From contig JADIYD010000001.1 in the NCBI GenBank assembly GCA_016705475.1, forward strand, positions 314,194-378,193: a stretch of DNA of 64,000 nt. Direction: 5' to 3'. The notes under the pieces were generated by a model that did no database searches, had not been told where the DNA came from, and was given only the letters and a program-made list of their open reading frames with translations. This stretch comes from Betaproteobacteria bacterium (GTDB lineage: Bacteria; Pseudomonadota; Gammaproteobacteria; Burkholderiales; Rhodocyclaceae). Positions 1 through 9,721 of the stretch are shown here, piece after piece (within the stretch, counting starts at the first letter, position 1; every line of letters starts with the position of its first letter). The position numbers were made by a program, and so were the translations under genes.

Positions 1-932
1 TCCTGCTCACCTTTGCGGCAGCGATTCCCGCGATTATTTCCGGCGGTATCGCCGAGCGAGCCAAGTTCAACCCCCAGTTGATCGCCACCTTCATGCTGGT
101 CGGCTTCGTCTACCCCTTCTTCGAAGGCATTGCGTGGAATCAGGCCTTCGGCATTCAGGCATGGCTCAAGGCAACGTTCGGTGAAGAGTTCCACGACTTT
201 GCGGGCTCGGTTGTCGTCCATGCCATGGGCGGCTGGATTGCCTTGCCGGCCGTCCTGCTGCTTGGTGCACGCTACGGCCGCTACAGCAAGGATGGCCGGA
301 TTTCGGCGCATCCGCCCTCATCCATCCCCTTCCTGGCGCTGGGTGCATGGATCCTGACAGTCGGCTGGTTTGGCTTCAACGTGATGAGCGCCCAGACCCT
401 GGACAAAATTTCCGGTCTGGTTGCCCTCAACTCGCTGATGGCGATGGTCGGCGGTACGCTGGTCGCGCTTGTCGCCGGCAAGAACGACCCCGGCTTTCTG
501 CACAACGGACCTCTGGCCGGTCTGGTGGCTGTCTGTGCCGGCTCAGATCTGATGCACCCAATTGGTGCGCTGGTGGTCGGCGGCGTGGCCGGTGGCTTGT
601 TCGTCGTGATGTTCACGCTGGTGCAGAACCGCTGGAAGATCGATGACGTGCTTGGCGTCTGGCCGCTGCACGGCATTTGTGGCGCCTGGGGTGGTATCGC
701 TGCCGGGATATTTGGTAGCAAGGCGCTCGGCGGGGCTGGTGGCATAGCCTTCATGCCGCAGCTGATCATGACCGCGATGGCGATCGCTGTCGCCTTGATC
801 GGCGGTACGTTGGTTTATGGCGTCCTCAAGGCGACCATGGGCTTGCGCCTGGATCAGGATGAAGAGTACGAGGGCGCCGACCTCAGTATCCACCGTATTA
901 CGGCTACGCCTGAGCGCGAACCGAACTGGTAA
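1..932 (+). CDS. amt: Ammonium transporter (Amt/Rh family), 5' end outside window
   Basis: Inner-membrane ammonium/ammonia channel that supplies nitrogen for assimilation. The frame is open from base 3, so about the first third of the protein lies outside the window; the ATG/TTG codons near 78 are internal, not starts. Family marks seen: the stretch after SGGIAERAKF, a first pore histidine in SVVVHAMGG, and a second in GVWPLHGICGAWGGI, matching the twin-histidine pore of AmtB. Several hydrophobic helices follow, then a short charged cytoplasmic tail ending at a TAA. A stem-loop follows directly. The upstream neighbour, often glnK in this family, cannot be seen. Family assignment is firm; substrate beyond ammonium is not considered. 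Confidence 0.93.
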   Translation, partial: LLTFAAAIPAIISGGIAERAKFNPQLIATFMLVGFVYPFFEGIAWNQAFGIQAWLKATFGEEFHDFAGSVVVHAMGGWIALPAVLLLGARYGRYSKDGRISAHPPSSIPFLALGAWILTVGWFGFNVMSAQTLDKISGLVALNSLMAMVGGTLVALVAGKNDPGFLHNGPLAGLVAVCAGSDLMHPIGALVVGGVAGGLFVVMFTLVQNRWKIDDVLGVWPLHGICGAWGGIAAGIFGSKALGGAGGIAFMPQLIMTAMAIAVALIGGTLVYGVLKATMGLRLDQDEEYEGADLSIHRITATPEREPNW

Positions 933-949
933 TCTGCTACTGATAATTT

Positions 950-980
950 GCGGCCCGATCAGTTCGGGCCGCATTTGTTT
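950..980 (+). terminator. Rho-independent terminator after amt
   Basis: GCGGCCCGA (950-958) pairs with TCGGGCCGC (964-972) around a 5-nt loop. A T-rich stretch (TTTGTTTT) follows. It lies 18 nt after the amt stop codon. Confidence 0.8.
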
Positions 981-1081
981 TCGACTGTGATTTTCTTCAC
1001 TGACAGGTTTTTTGCCCGGCCTTAATCTGACACTGAAGCGGGGAGGTTGAGTTGCGAAGTGATACCAAAGTGAGGTTTGCG

Positions 1082-1264
1082 ATGGTCGTGAAAAATGAAA
1101 AGCGCTTGGGGCATGATCGCCGTGCGCAGGAGTACGGCCCGCCAAATGGCTGGCGAGAGCGTCGCAAAAGTGTGGAGAGGCGTCGCCTTGAGGTCGAAGA
1201 AATTCCGTTTTCTGAATGGCTGGCTTTTCGCCCGGTTCGTGCCGTGACCGAAACGCAAAAATAA
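1082..1264 (+). CDS. Small basic hypothetical protein
   Basis: Protein of 60 aa from the ATG at 1082 (SD-like GAGG about 8 nt upstream), or 70 aa from a TTG at 1052, which also has a good SD (GGGAGG). I cannot decide between the two starts. The sequence is very rich in Arg, Glu and Lys (core GWRERRKSVERRRLEVEEI), has no membrane segment or signal peptide, and ends with an aromatic segment FSEWLAF. It stands alone between two terminators, so it is probably monocistronic. No function recognised; a nucleic-acid or protein-binding adaptor is possible from charge alone. Confidence 0.55.
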   Translation: MVVKNEKRLGHDRRAQEYGPPNGWRERRKSVERRRLEVEEIPFSEWLAFRPVRAVTETQK

Positions 1265-1278
1265 TCTTGATTGCGAAA

Positions 1279-1318
1279 TGAAAAAAAGGCCTCGCCAGAA
1301 TGCGAGGCCTTTTTGCGT
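1279..1318. terminator. Bidirectional rho-independent terminator
   Basis: AAAAAGGCCTCGC (1283-1295) pairs with GCGAGGCCTTTTT around CAGAAT. A-run on the left and T-run on the right let it serve both the small + gene and the convergent lipoprotein gene. Confidence 0.85.
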
Positions 1319-1336
1319 TTGGGGGCGGTGAAGCAA

Positions 1337-1918
1337 TTATTCTTGTTCGTAGACTACGTCCGAGCGACGATTTTCAGCCCACGATGCTTCGTCATGGCCA
1401 GTTTTTTTCGGGTTGCTTTCGCCCAGCGTCTTGAGTTTCAGTTGTTTGTTGCTTGCACCGTGGCTGGCCAGGGCGGCAAGCACATTCTCGGCACGTTTCA
1501 GGCCGAGGCGCCGGTTGTATTCCGGGCTGCCGCGTTCGTCAGCGTTGCCTTCGATGCGAACGCGTGCTCGCGGATGTTCGGCAAGGTAGCGGGCGTGTGC
1601 GCGTAGAGCCGGATCATAGTCGGCCTTGATGGTGGCGCTGTTGAGGTCGAAATAGACGCTGCGCTGGGTGCGCAGGCCGACCGGATCCATCTTGATCGGG
1701 GTTTCAGGTATTGGGCTGGCGGCGAGTGGCGCGGTGCTCGTTGCCGGCAGGCTGGCGCCCGTCTGCAACTCGGCCGGCACCGGTTTGCCGAGCAGGCCGG
1801 GGTGCACCTTGAGCGGGCCACTTTGGGAAATGTGCTTGCTGGCCGGAACTTCGCCTTTGAAGGCGCAGGCAGACAGCAACGTCGAGAGCATTAGAGCGAT
1901 GGGCAGGGAGGCGCGCAT
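1337..1918 (-). CDS. OmpA/Pal-type peptidoglycan-binding lipoprotein
   Basis: Outer-membrane lipoprotein of 193 aa. An N-terminal signal peptide ends in a lipobox (LLSAC, Cys18). A Pro/Ala/Ser-rich linker runs to about residue 85. The rest is an OmpA C-terminal domain (SVYFDLNSATIKADYD, then RVRIEGNADERGSPEYN and LGLKRAENV), which binds diaminopimelate of peptidoglycan. It resembles Pal but is not next to tolB or ybgF, so it is more likely a stand-alone OmpA-family lipoprotein than Pal itself. It is convergent with the small gene on the left and divergent from sbp. Confidence 0.88.
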   Translation of the reverse strand: MRASLPIALMLSTLLSACAFKGEVPASKHISQSGPLKVHPGLLGKPVPAELQTGASLPATSTAPLAASPIPETPIKMDPVGLRTQRSVYFDLNSATIKADYDPALRAHARYLAEHPRARVRIEGNADERGSPEYNRRLGLKRAENVLAALASHGASNKQLKLKTLGESNPKKTGHDEASWAENRRSDVVYEQE

Positions 1919-2112
1919 TTTGTTTTTTTCGGCGGCGAGATGAATGGCGAATCATAGCCTCTAGCATGGTTGGCGAATAGTGTTGCGAACACCGCGGTTG
2001 GTGGAATGTGGCGAAGAAAAATTCAGTTGTGGAATAACTAAATTCTCAATTCATCTTTGTGGTTATAAAGGGGTCGGATAAATTCGCCTTCATCAGTCAT
2101 TCGAGGTGAACC

Positions 2113-3111
2113 ATGTCCCATTTTCGCAAGTCCATCGCTTCCGTTCTGCTGTCGCTGGTGGCGAGTGCCGCGCTGGCTGACGCCAGCTTGCTCAATACGT
2201 CCTACGATGTCGCGCGCGACGTCTACAAGGACTACAACCCGATGTTCCAGAAATACTGGAAGGCGAAGTCTGGCGAGAGCATCGAGCTGAAGCAGTCGCA
2301 CGGTGGATCGACCAAGCAGGTGCGTGCGGTGGCCGACGGACTTGAAGCCGATGTGGTGACCATGAACCAGGCCAACGACATCGAGTTCCTGGCCGAGAAG
2401 GGCCTGGTCGCCAAGGATTGGGCGAAGAAGTTTCCGAACAACGCGTCGCCTTACACCTCCGCGATGGTTTTCATCGTGCGCAAGGGCAACCCGAAGGCGA
2501 TCAAGGACTGGGCCGATATCGCGGCGCCGGGTGTCCAGATGATCATCCCGCATCCGAAGAACACCGGGAATGGCCGCAACACTTACCTGTCGGCCTGGGC
2601 GTGGGCGCTCAAGCAGCCGGGTGGCAACGATGCCAAAGCGCAGGAATTCCTCGGCAAACTGCTCAAGAATGCGCCGCTGTTTGCCGCCGGCGGCCGGGAT
2701 GCGACGACGACGTTCATGCAGCGCAAGATGGGCGACGTGCTGATCACTTTCGAATCCGAAGCTGAAATGATTGCCAAGGAATTCGGCAAGGGAGATTTCG
2801 AAGTGATTTATCCCAGCCTGACGATGCAGACCGAATTCCCGGTCGCCGTGGTTGAGAAGGTCGTCGACAAGAAGGGCACGCGCAAGCAGGCGCAGGCGTA
2901 CCTGGAATATCTGTGGTCGAAGGAAGGCCAGGAGAATGCTGCGCAGAATTATCTGCGGCCGCGTGATGCCGAGTTGCTCAAGAAATACGCAGCCAACTTC
3001 CCGCCGGTGAAGACTTTCACGGTTGATGAGGTGTTCGGCAGTGCCAGCAAGGCTTTCGCTGCCCACTTCAAGGATGGCGGCAGCTTCGACCAGATTTACG
3101 TGGCCAAGTAA
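2113..3111 (+). CDS. sbp: Sulfate/thiosulfate-binding periplasmic protein
   Basis: Periplasmic solute-binding protein (332 aa) that delivers sulfate or thiosulfate to the CysTWA permease. Signal peptide at residues 1-23 (cleavage near ALADA). Family marks: LLNTSYDVARDVYKDYN, QSHGGSTKQVRAV, DVVTMNQANDI, and the long conserved PKNTGNGRNTYLSAW region. The start is supported by GAGGTGAACC just upstream of ATG 2113. First gene of the operon; cysT follows after about 90 nt containing a copy of the window's dispersed repeat. The family includes Sbp and CysP, and sequence alone does not separate sulfate from thiosulfate preference. Confidence 0.93.
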   Translation: MSHFRKSIASVLLSLVASAALADASLLNTSYDVARDVYKDYNPMFQKYWKAKSGESIELKQSHGGSTKQVRAVADGLEADVVTMNQANDIEFLAEKGLVAKDWAKKFPNNASPYTSAMVFIVRKGNPKAIKDWADIAAPGVQMIIPHPKNTGNGRNTYLSAWAWALKQPGGNDAKAQEFLGKLLKNAPLFAAGGRDATTTFMQRKMGDVLITFESEAEMIAKEFGKGDFEVIYPSLTMQTEFPVAVVEKVVDKKGTRKQAQAYLEYLWSKEGQENAAQNYLRPRDAELLKKYAANFPPVKTFTVDEVFGSASKAFAAHFKDGGSFDQIYVAK

Positions 3112-3162
3112 GCAGGCGCTGCTATCGGGCGGGCCGGACGATGTCCGGCTCACCCTATTTCT

Positions 3163-3199
3163 ACGGTCAACCGGAATTTTTGGCAAAAAAAACAGAAAC
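3163..3199 (+). repeat. Dispersed repeat copy (CGGTCAACCGG family)
   Basis: CTACGGTCAACCGG, then AATTTTTGGC and an A-rich tail. It lies between sbp and cysT, ending next to the cysT start. See the finding on the repeat family. Confidence 0.75.
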
Positions 3200-3200
3200 A

Positions 3201-4076
3201 ATGGCTGCAAAAACTCACCGCGTGCTGCCCGGCTTCGGCCTGGCGCTGGGTTACACGCTGGTTTATCTCTCGCTGCTGATCCTGCTGCCTTTGGGCGGCA
3301 TGATCCTCAAGGCATCCGAGCTTGGCTTCGGGCAGATCATGGATATCGCCCTCGGCGAGCGTTCGCTGGCCGCTTTTCGCGTCACCTTTGGTGCCTCGTT
3401 TCTGGCTGCTGCGGTCAACGCCGTTTTTGGCCTGATTGTCGCGTGGATACTGGTCCGCTACCCCTTCCCGGGCAAGCGCTTCGTCGATGCCTTGGTCGAT
3501 CTGCCATTTGCCCTGCCGACGGCGGTGGCCGGCATCACGCTGGCCACGCTCTATGCTGGCAATGGCTGGCTTGGCCAGTATCTTGAACCGCTCGGCATCA
3601 AGGTTGCCTACACGCCGCTCGGCATCGTCGTGGCGCTGACCTTCATCACGCTGCCCTTCGTCGTGCGCACCCTGCAGCCGGTGATCGAGGACATCGAAAC
3701 CGAAGTCGAGGAGGCTGCTGCCTCGCTCGGCGCCTCGCGCTGGCAGACGTTCGTGAAGGTCATTTTTCCCGCCATCTTCCCGGCGCTGCTCACCGGCTTT
3801 GCGCTGGCCTTTGCCCGTGCCGTCGGCGAATACGGCTCGGTCATCTTCATCGCCGGCAATCTGCCCCTCATTTCGGAAATCACGCCGCTGCTCATCATCT
3901 CAAAACTGGAACAGTACGACGTGCTGGGCGCCACCGCGCTGGCCGTGGTCATGCTCGGCCTTTCCTTCATCCTGCTGCTCAGTGTCAATCTGCTGCAATG
4001 GTGGGCAGCCAATCGTCACCGCAACAGCGAACCGCTCGAAGTGGCAGCGGCCAAAGCCAGTGGGGTGACGGCATGA
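3201..4076 (+). CDS. cysT: Sulfate ABC transporter permease CysT (CysU)
   Basis: Inner-membrane permease subunit (291 aa) for sulfate/thiosulfate uptake. The start at ATG 3201 gives MAAKTHRVLPGFGLALG, which aligns with the family N-terminus; an in-frame ATG at 3141 would add 20 residues encoded mostly by the dispersed repeat. About six membrane helices. The LPFALPTAVAGITLA segment is a CysT hallmark, and the EAA loop (EEAAASLGASRWQTFVKVIFP) contacts the CysA ATPase. The stop codon overlaps the cysW start (ATGA), indicating translational coupling. Confidence 0.94.
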   Translation: MAAKTHRVLPGFGLALGYTLVYLSLLILLPLGGMILKASELGFGQIMDIALGERSLAAFRVTFGASFLAAAVNAVFGLIVAWILVRYPFPGKRFVDALVDLPFALPTAVAGITLATLYAGNGWLGQYLEPLGIKVAYTPLGIVVALTFITLPFVVRTLQPVIEDIETEVEEAAASLGASRWQTFVKVIFPAIFPALLTGFALAFARAVGEYGSVIFIAGNLPLISEITPLLIISKLEQYDVLGATALAVVMLGLSFILLLSVNLLQWWAANRHRNSEPLEVAAAKASGVTA

Positions 4077-4936
4077 AGTCCACGCGTGCGACGCAGGAGC
4101 CCGCATGGGTTCGCTATACCCTGCTGACGGTCGGCCTCGGCTTCCTGTTTTTCTTCCTTGGCCTGCCGCTGATCGCCGTCTTCGTCGAGGCGCTGGCGCA
4201 GGGTGTGCCCATTTATCTCGAAGCACTGAAGGAGCCGGAAACCGCTTCGGCGATCTGGTTGACCGTGGGTATCGCACTGGCCGTGTTGCCGTTCAATATC
4301 GTGTTCGGCGTGGCGGCGGCGTGGGCCATCGCCAAGTTCGACTTCAAGGGCAAGAGCCTGCTCATCACGTTGATCGACCTGCCATTTGCCGTCAGCCCGG
4401 TGGTTGCAGGCCTGATCTTCATTCTGCTCTTCGGTTCGCAGGGCACCTTCGGCCCCTGGCTTTCCGAACACGACATCAAGATCATTTTCGCAGTACCGGG
4501 CATGATCCTCGCCACCATGTTCATCACTTTTCCGTTCATCGCCCGTGAGCTGATCCCGCTCATGCAGGCGCAGGGCAAGGAAGAGGAAGAAGCGGCCGTG
4601 TCGCTCGGTGCCTCGGGCTTCCAGATGTTCTGGCGCGTCACGCTGCCCAATATCAAGTGGGGCCTGCTTTACGGCGTAATTTTGTCCAACGCCCGGGCAA
4701 TGGGTGAGTTCGGCGCCGTGTCGGTGGTTTCGGGCCATATCCGCGGCGAGACCAACACCCTGCCGCTGCACGTCGAAATCCTCTACAACGAATACAACGC
4801 CATCGGCGCCTTCGCTGCCGCGTCCATTCTGGCGCTGCTGGCGCTCGTTACGCTGGTGGCCAAGACCATCGTCGAGTGGCGCATGAAAAAAGAAACCGAC
4901 ATGCTGAATACGGTGCTGGCACCGGAGAAAACCTGA
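4073..4936 (+). CDS. cysW: Sulfate ABC transporter permease CysW
   Basis: Second permease subunit (287 aa), forming a heterodimer with CysT. The start at 4073 overlaps the cysT stop by 4 nt. Family marks: [20 protein letters not shown], the EAA loop [23 protein letters not shown], and [20 protein letters not shown] near the C-terminus. About six membrane helices. The stop overlaps the cysA start (TGATG), so the operon is tightly coupled. Confidence 0.94.
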   Translation: MKSTRATQEPAWVRYTLLTVGLGFLFFFLGLPLIAVFVEALAQGVPIYLEALKEPETASAIWLTVGIALAVLPFNIVFGVAAAWAIAKFDFKGKSLLITLIDLPFAVSPVVAGLIFILLFGSQGTFGPWLSEHDIKIIFAVPGMILATMFITFPFIARELIPLMQAQGKEEEEAAVSLGASGFQMFWRVTLPNIKWGLLYGVILSNARAMGEFGAVSVVSGHIRGETNTLPLHVEILYNEYNAIGAFAAASILALLALVTLVAKTIVEWRMKKETDMLNTVLAPEKT

Positions 4937-6004
4937 TGAGTATCGAAATCCGCAACATCTCCAAGCGCTTCGGCAATTTCGTCGCGCTCGACAACATCAA
5001 TCTCGACATCCCGACCGGCGAACTGGTCGCCCTGCTCGGTCCGTCAGGCTGTGGCAAGACAACCCTGCTGCGTATCATCGCCGGCATGGAGAGCGCAGAC
5101 CAAGGCGAAATCCTCTTTTCCGGCGCCGAGGCGACGCACCTGCATGCCCGCGATCGCAATGTTGGTTTTGTCTTCCAGCATTACGCGCTGTTCCGCCACA
5201 TGACGGTGTTCGAAAACGTCGCCTTCGGCCTGCGCGTCAAGCCGCGCAAGGAACGTCCTTCGGACGCCGACATCAAGCGCCGGGTCATGGAATTGCTCGG
5301 CCTCGTCCAGCTTGACTGGCTGGCCGACCGCTATCCTTCGCAACTCTCCGGCGGCCAGCGTCAGCGCATTGCGCTGGCCTCGCGCCCTGGCCGTCGAACC
5401 CAAGGTGCTGCTCCTCGACGAACCCTTCGGCGCCCTTGATACCAAGGTCCGCAAGGAGCTGCGTCGCTGGCTGCGCCGCCTGCATGACGACATGCACATT
5501 TCCAGTGTTTTCGTGACGCACGACCAGGAAGAGGCGCTCGAAGTTGCCGACCGCGTCGTCGTCATGAACCACGGCAGGATCGAGCAAATCGGTTCGCCCG
5601 ACGAGGTCTATTCCAGCCCGGCTTCGCCTTTCGTTTACCAGTTCCTCGGCAACGTGAATGTCTTCCACAGCCGGCAGCAGGGGGCTTACGCCGAGGTCGA
5701 GCGCGGTGAGGCGGCAGAGAAAGCGACCGCCTTTGTTCGTCCGCACGATATCGACATCAGCCACCAGCCGGCCGAAGACGGGCTGCAGGCAACCGTCCAG
5801 CACGTCCATCCGATTGGCCCGGTAGTCCGTATCGAGCTACTGCATGGCAGGGAGATTGTCGAAGTGGAATTGTCGCGCGAGCGGCATGAGTCCTTGCAAC
5901 TGGCAGCCGGGCAGTCCGTGTGGTTCAGGCCGCGCCAGATGAAGGTCTTCGGCGCCGATGCATTGCCACGGTCAACGCCCGAAAAGCAGGCATTTTTGTT
6001 CTGA
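4936..6004 (+). pseudogene. cysA: Sulfate ABC transporter ATPase CysA, one-base frameshift
   Basis: ATP-binding subunit of the sulfate importer. Frame 1 gives [15 protein letters not shown], Walker A GPSGCGKT (residues 35-42) and the signature [12 protein letters not shown]. One extra T at about 5380 (GCGCTGGCC-T-CGCGCCCTG) then shifts the frame. The frame resumed after it reads [20 protein letters not shown] (Walker B), the switch His in [16 protein letters not shown], and a TOBE-like C-terminus. Removing one base gives a 355-aa protein of normal length. The rest of the operon is intact, so this is either a sequencing error or a recent inactivation. The last codons (from about 5965) resemble a degraded copy of the dispersed repeat. 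Confidence 0.9.
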
Positions 6005-6035
6005 TCCAGATCGGGGAAGGGCGTCACGACCGGAT

Positions 6036-6043
6036 GGTATAAT
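6036..6043 (+). promoter_or_regulatory. Extended -10 promoter element upstream of hemA
   Basis: TGGTATAAT (6035-6043) matches an extended -10 box (TGnTATAAT), 33 nt before the hemA GTG. No good -35 hexamer is visible, as is usual for extended -10 promoters. Confidence 0.5.
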
Positions 6044-6076
6044 CGGCCCCCATTTCGTGCGCGCCAGCCCTATCCG

Positions 6077-7327
6077 GTGATTTTTACCCTCGGCATAAAC
6101 CATCACTCCGCACCGCTCGCCATCCGCGAGCGGGTGGCGTTTGGCGCCGACAAACTGGGCCATGCGCTGGGTGACCTGACGCGTGACCGCCCGGTGCGCG
6201 AGGTGGCGATCCTGTCCACCTGCAACCGCACCGAGATCTACTGCTCGGCCGAATCGCCCGATGTCGTCATCGACTGGCTGGCCCATTACCATCAGGTCGG
6301 CCGCGAAGAACTGGCGCCCTACATCTATACGCACGACCAGCCGGAAGCCATCCGCCACGCCTTTCGCGTCGCCAGCGGCCTCGATTCGATGGTCATCGGC
6401 GAGCCGCAGATCCTCGGCCAGATGAAGGACGCCGTGCGCGCCGCGGAAGAAAACGGCACGCTCGGCACGCAACTGCACAAGCTTTTCCAGCGCTCGTTTT
6501 CGGTCGCCAAGGAAGTGCGCAGCACGACGGCCATCGGCGCCAACATCGTCTCGATGGCCGCCGCCGGCGTCCATCTGGCCGAACGCATTTTCGAGTCGAT
6601 CGCCGGCCAGCGCATCCTGTTCATCGGCGCCGGCGAAATGATCGAGCTGTGCGCCGCGCACTTCTGCGCCGGCAAGCCGAAGCAGGTCACCATCGCCAAC
6701 CGCACGCTGGAACGCGGCCGGGCGCTGGCTGAACAATACGGCGGCAAGGCCATTCGCCTCGACGAGCTGGGTGAGCATCTGGCCGCCCACGACATCGTTG
6801 TCTCCTGCACGGCCAGTCCGCTGCCGATCATCGGCCTGGGCATGGTCGAGCGCGCCATCAAGGCGCGCCGGCATCGGCCGATGTTCATGGTCGACCTCGC
6901 CGTGCCGCGCGACATCGAAGAAGAAGTTGGCAAACTGGACGATATTTTCCTGTACACCGTGGATGACCTGGCTCAGGTGGTCGAAAGCGGCATGGAGTCC
7001 CGGCAGGCGGCGGTCGTCGATGCTGAAGCCATCATCGCCAACCGGGTTCAGGATTTCCTGAGTTGGCTCGAGTCACGCGATACCGTGCCGGTCATTCGCT
7101 CGCTGCGCGATTCGGCTGAGCGCATGCGCCGCCACGAGATGGAACACGCGATGAAGCTGCTGGCCAAGGGCGAGGCGCCGGAAAAGGTGCTCGAGCAGCT
7201 ATCTCAGCGGCTTACCAACAAATTCCTGCATGCCCCGACGCAGGCGCTGAATCAGGCCGACGGTGCCGAGCGCGCCGAGCTTCAGGGTGTCGCCTCGCGT
7301 CTCTTTCACCTCCATTCCGGCGAGTAG
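6077..7327 (+). CDS. hemA: Glutamyl-tRNA reductase
   Basis: First committed step of C5 haem synthesis: NADPH-dependent reduction of glutamyl-tRNA(Glu) to glutamate-1-semialdehyde. GTG start at 6077 gives [18 protein letters not shown], the usual N-terminus. Catalytic Cys49 lies in [11 protein letters not shown]. Further marks: [15 protein letters not shown], the NADPH-binding [10 protein letters not shown] near residue 190, and DLAVPRDIE. The C-terminal dimerisation helix is present. 416 aa is normal length. It begins a run with prfA, prmC and grxD; hemA-prfA-prmC is a common order in proteobacteria. Confidence 0.96.
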   Translation: MIFTLGINHHSAPLAIRERVAFGADKLGHALGDLTRDRPVREVAILSTCNRTEIYCSAESPDVVIDWLAHYHQVGREELAPYIYTHDQPEAIRHAFRVASGLDSMVIGEPQILGQMKDAVRAAEENGTLGTQLHKLFQRSFSVAKEVRSTTAIGANIVSMAAAGVHLAERIFESIAGQRILFIGAGEMIELCAAHFCAGKPKQVTIANRTLERGRALAEQYGGKAIRLDELGEHLAAHDIVVSCTASPLPIIGLGMVERAIKARRHRPMFMVDLAVPRDIEEEVGKLDDIFLYTVDDLAQVVESGMESRQAAVVDAEAIIANRVQDFLSWLESRDTVPVIRSLRDSAERMRRHEMEHAMKLLAKGEAPEKVLEQLSQRLTNKFLHAPTQALNQADGAERAELQGVASRLFHLHSGE

Positions 7328-7372
7328 CGGCCCTTTCGGGCTGCTGCCGCGCGCGTATTTTCCGAGTTTTCC

Positions 7373-8455
7373 ATGAAGCCATCCATCCGTCAGAAACTCG
7401 ACCTGCTGGTCGATCGTCTCGATGAAATCGACCGCATGCTGTCGGCACCGAGTACAGCCAATGACATGGACCAGTTTCGCAAGCTGTCACGCGAGCGTTC
7501 CGAAATCGAGCCGGTCATCGTCCAGTTCAACGCCTTCCGCCAGGCCGAAAACGATCTGGCCGAAGCCGAGGCCATGCGCAACGATCCGGAAATGCGCGAC
7601 TTCGCCGAGGAGGAAATCGCCAGCGCCAAGGCGCGCCTGCCCGAACTCGAAATCGAACTGCAGAAGCTGCTGCTGCCGAAAGACCCCAACGACGAACGCA
7701 GTGTGCTACTGGAAATCCGCGCCGGCACGGGGGGCGACGAGTCAGCGCTGTTCGCCGGCAGCCTCTTCCGCATGTATTCGCGCTACGCCGAGCGCCAACG
7801 CTGGCAGGTTGAAGTGATGTCGGCCAATGAATCCGAGCTCGGTGGCTATCGCGAAATCATCTGCCGGATTGCCGGCAATGGCGCCTACTCGCGCCTGAAG
7901 TTCGAATCGGGCGGCCATCGTGTCCAGCGCGTGCCGGAAACCGAAACGCAGGGCCGCATCCACACCTCGGCGTGCACCGTGGCGATCATGCCGGAAGTCG
8001 ATGAGGTCGAGGACGTGAACCTCAACCCGGCCGACCTGCGCATCGACACCTTCCGTGCTTCGGGCGCCGGTGGTCAGCACATCAACAAAACCGACTCGGC
8101 CGTGCGCATCACCCACCTGCCGACCGGCATCGTCGCCGAATGCCAGGACGGCCGTTCGCAGCACGCCAACAAGGCTTCGGCCATGAAGGTGCTGGCGGCG
8201 CGCATCAAGGACGTTCAGGTGCGGGCGCAGCAGGCGCACATTTCGAGCACCCGCAAGAGCCTGATCGGCTCCGGCGACCGCTCCGAACGCATCCGCACCT
8301 ACAACTTCCCGCAGGGCCGTATCACCGATCATCGCATCAACCTGACGCTCTACAAGATCGCCGCGATCATGGACGGCGACATGGACGAACTGCTCGGCGC
8401 GCTGGCGGCCGAACACCAGGCCGATCTGCTGGCCGAACTGGCCGAGCAAAACTGA
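7373..8455 (+). CDS. prfA: Peptide chain release factor 1
   Basis: Ribosomal class-I release factor (360 aa) reading UAA/UAG. The GGQ catalytic motif lies in [18 protein letters not shown] (about residue 230), and the codon-recognition tripeptide is P-E-T in [15 protein letters not shown], in the position of PxT in RF1. The ATG at 7373 lies 45 nt after hemA. The stop is 2 nt before the prmC start. The pairing with prmC makes sense because PrmC methylates the GGQ glutamine. Confidence 0.96.
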   Translation: MKPSIRQKLDLLVDRLDEIDRMLSAPSTANDMDQFRKLSRERSEIEPVIVQFNAFRQAENDLAEAEAMRNDPEMRDFAEEEIASAKARLPELEIELQKLLLPKDPNDERSVLLEIRAGTGGDESALFAGSLFRMYSRYAERQRWQVEVMSANESELGGYREIICRIAGNGAYSRLKFESGGHRVQRVPETETQGRIHTSACTVAIMPEVDEVEDVNLNPADLRIDTFRASGAGGQHINKTDSAVRITHLPTGIVAECQDGRSQHANKASAMKVLAARIKDVQVRAQQAHISSTRKSLIGSGDRSERIRTYNFPQGRITDHRINLTLYKIAAIMDGDMDELLGALAAEHQADLLAELAEQN

Positions 8456-8457
8456 AA

Positions 8458-9270
8458 ATGACCCTCGGCGAGGCGTTGACCGCAGCACGCGCGAAAATCG
8501 ACCGGCTCGATGCCCGTCTGCTGCTGCAATACGCCACCGGTTGTACACACACCGATCTGCTCGCCCGCCCGGAAACGCCGCTCATAGCCCCGGCCTACAC
8601 CCAGTTTGCCGAATGGGTGGACCGCCGTGCGGCCGGCGAGCCGCTGGCGTATCTCGTCGGCGAGGCCGAATTTCGCGGCCGCGTGTTTCAGGTATCGCCG
8701 GCCGTGCTTATTCCACGACCGGAAACCGAGGTGCTGATCGAGCTGGCGCTGGAGAAACTGAACGGACTGGCATCGCCGATGGCGGTTGATCTCGGGACCG
8801 GCTCGGGCATTGTCGCCATTTCGCTGGCGCTGGAAAATCCCGCAGCGAAGATTGCTGCGGTCGACATCTCTGAAGACGCTATTTTCGTGGCGCGAAACAA
8901 TGCCGGCCGGCTTGGTGCCAGAGTCGATTTTTTCCAGGGCGACTGGCTCGCGCCGCTGGCCGGAAAGCGTTTCGACCTGATCGTCTCCAATCCGCCCTAT
9001 GTCGCCCATGGCGACCCGCATCTCGCGCTCAACGGTTTGCCCTTTGAGCCGCAAATGGCGCTGACCGACGGCGCCGATGGACTCGACTGCATTCGCCGCA
9101 TCGTTGCCGATGCGCCTGCTCATCTGAACCCTGGAGGCTGGCTTTTGTTCGAGCACGGCTACGATCAGGGCGAAGCGAGCCGGAACTTATTGACTGCTGC
9201 GGGGTTCAAAGCCGCATTCACTTTCCCCGACCTGGCCGGTATCGACCGCGTTTCAGGCGCCCATTTTTAA
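8458..9270 (+). CDS. prmC: Release factor glutamine N5-methyltransferase
   Basis: SAM-dependent enzyme (270 aa) that methylates Gln of the GGQ motif in RF1/RF2. Start ATG 8458 directly follows the prfA stop; the open frame extends upstream inside prfA but that part is shadow. N-terminal helical domain (1-80) holds the conserved GEPLAYLVGEAEFRG. The Rossmann fold has DLGTGSGIVAISLA (111-124) and the catalytic NPPY (178-181). Normal length. Confidence 0.95.
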   Translation: MTLGEALTAARAKIDRLDARLLLQYATGCTHTDLLARPETPLIAPAYTQFAEWVDRRAAGEPLAYLVGEAEFRGRVFQVSPAVLIPRPETEVLIELALEKLNGLASPMAVDLGTGSGIVAISLALENPAAKIAAVDISEDAIFVARNNAGRLGARVDFFQGDWLAPLAGKRFDLIVSNPPYVAHGDPHLALNGLPFEPQMALTDGADGLDCIRRIVADAPAHLNPGGWLLFEHGYDQGEASRNLLTAAGFKAAFTFPDLAGIDRVSGAHF

Positions 9271-9283
9271 ATCAGGAGAAATC

Positions 9284-9604
9284 ATGTCCGACGTTCAGCA
9301 ACGCATCCACGCCACCGTAACCGGCAACCCGGTCGTCCTCTACATGAAAGGCGACGCCCGCTTCCCGCAGTGCGGCTTCTCAGCCACCGTGGTGCAGATC
9401 CTTAAAGTCTGCGGCGTCGAAGACTTCGTCACGGTCAACGTGCTGGCCGACGAGGAAATCCGCAACGGCGTCAAGGAATACGCCAACTGGCCGACCATTC
9501 CCCAGCTCTACATCAAGGGCGAATTCATCGGCGGTTGCGACATCGTCAAAGAGATGTACCAGACCGGCGAACTGCAGCAGATGCTGGAAGGCATCGCGGC
9601 CTGA
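9284..9604 (+). CDS. grxD: Monothiol glutaredoxin, Grx4/GrxD family
   Basis: CGFS-type glutaredoxin (106 aa) that binds and transfers [2Fe-2S] clusters. The active-site CGFS starts at Cys30 after MKGDARFPQ; the glutathione-binding WPTIPQLYIKGEFIGG is complete. SD AGGAGAAATC precedes ATG 9284. It closes the hemA-prfA-prmC run and is followed by a terminator. Confidence 0.95.
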   Translation: MSDVQQRIHATVTGNPVVLYMKGDARFPQCGFSATVVQILKVCGVEDFVTVNVLADEEIRNGVKEYANWPTIPQLYIKGEFIGGCDIVKEMYQTGELQQMLEGIAA

Positions 9605-9654
9605 TTTCCTGCCGGGGAGGGGAGGTGAGATCACTGCCAGCTAAATCGACTTAA

Positions 9655-9684
9655 AAAACCGGGGCTTGCCCCGGTTCTTCATTT
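9655..9684 (+). terminator. Rho-independent terminator after grxD
   Basis: AACCGGGG (9657-9664), loop CTTG, CCCCGGTT (9669-9676), then a T-rich tail. Confidence 0.8.
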
Positions 9685-9721
9685 TGGTCGAAATTTCAGG
9701 TCGACCGCGTCTTTACCAAGA

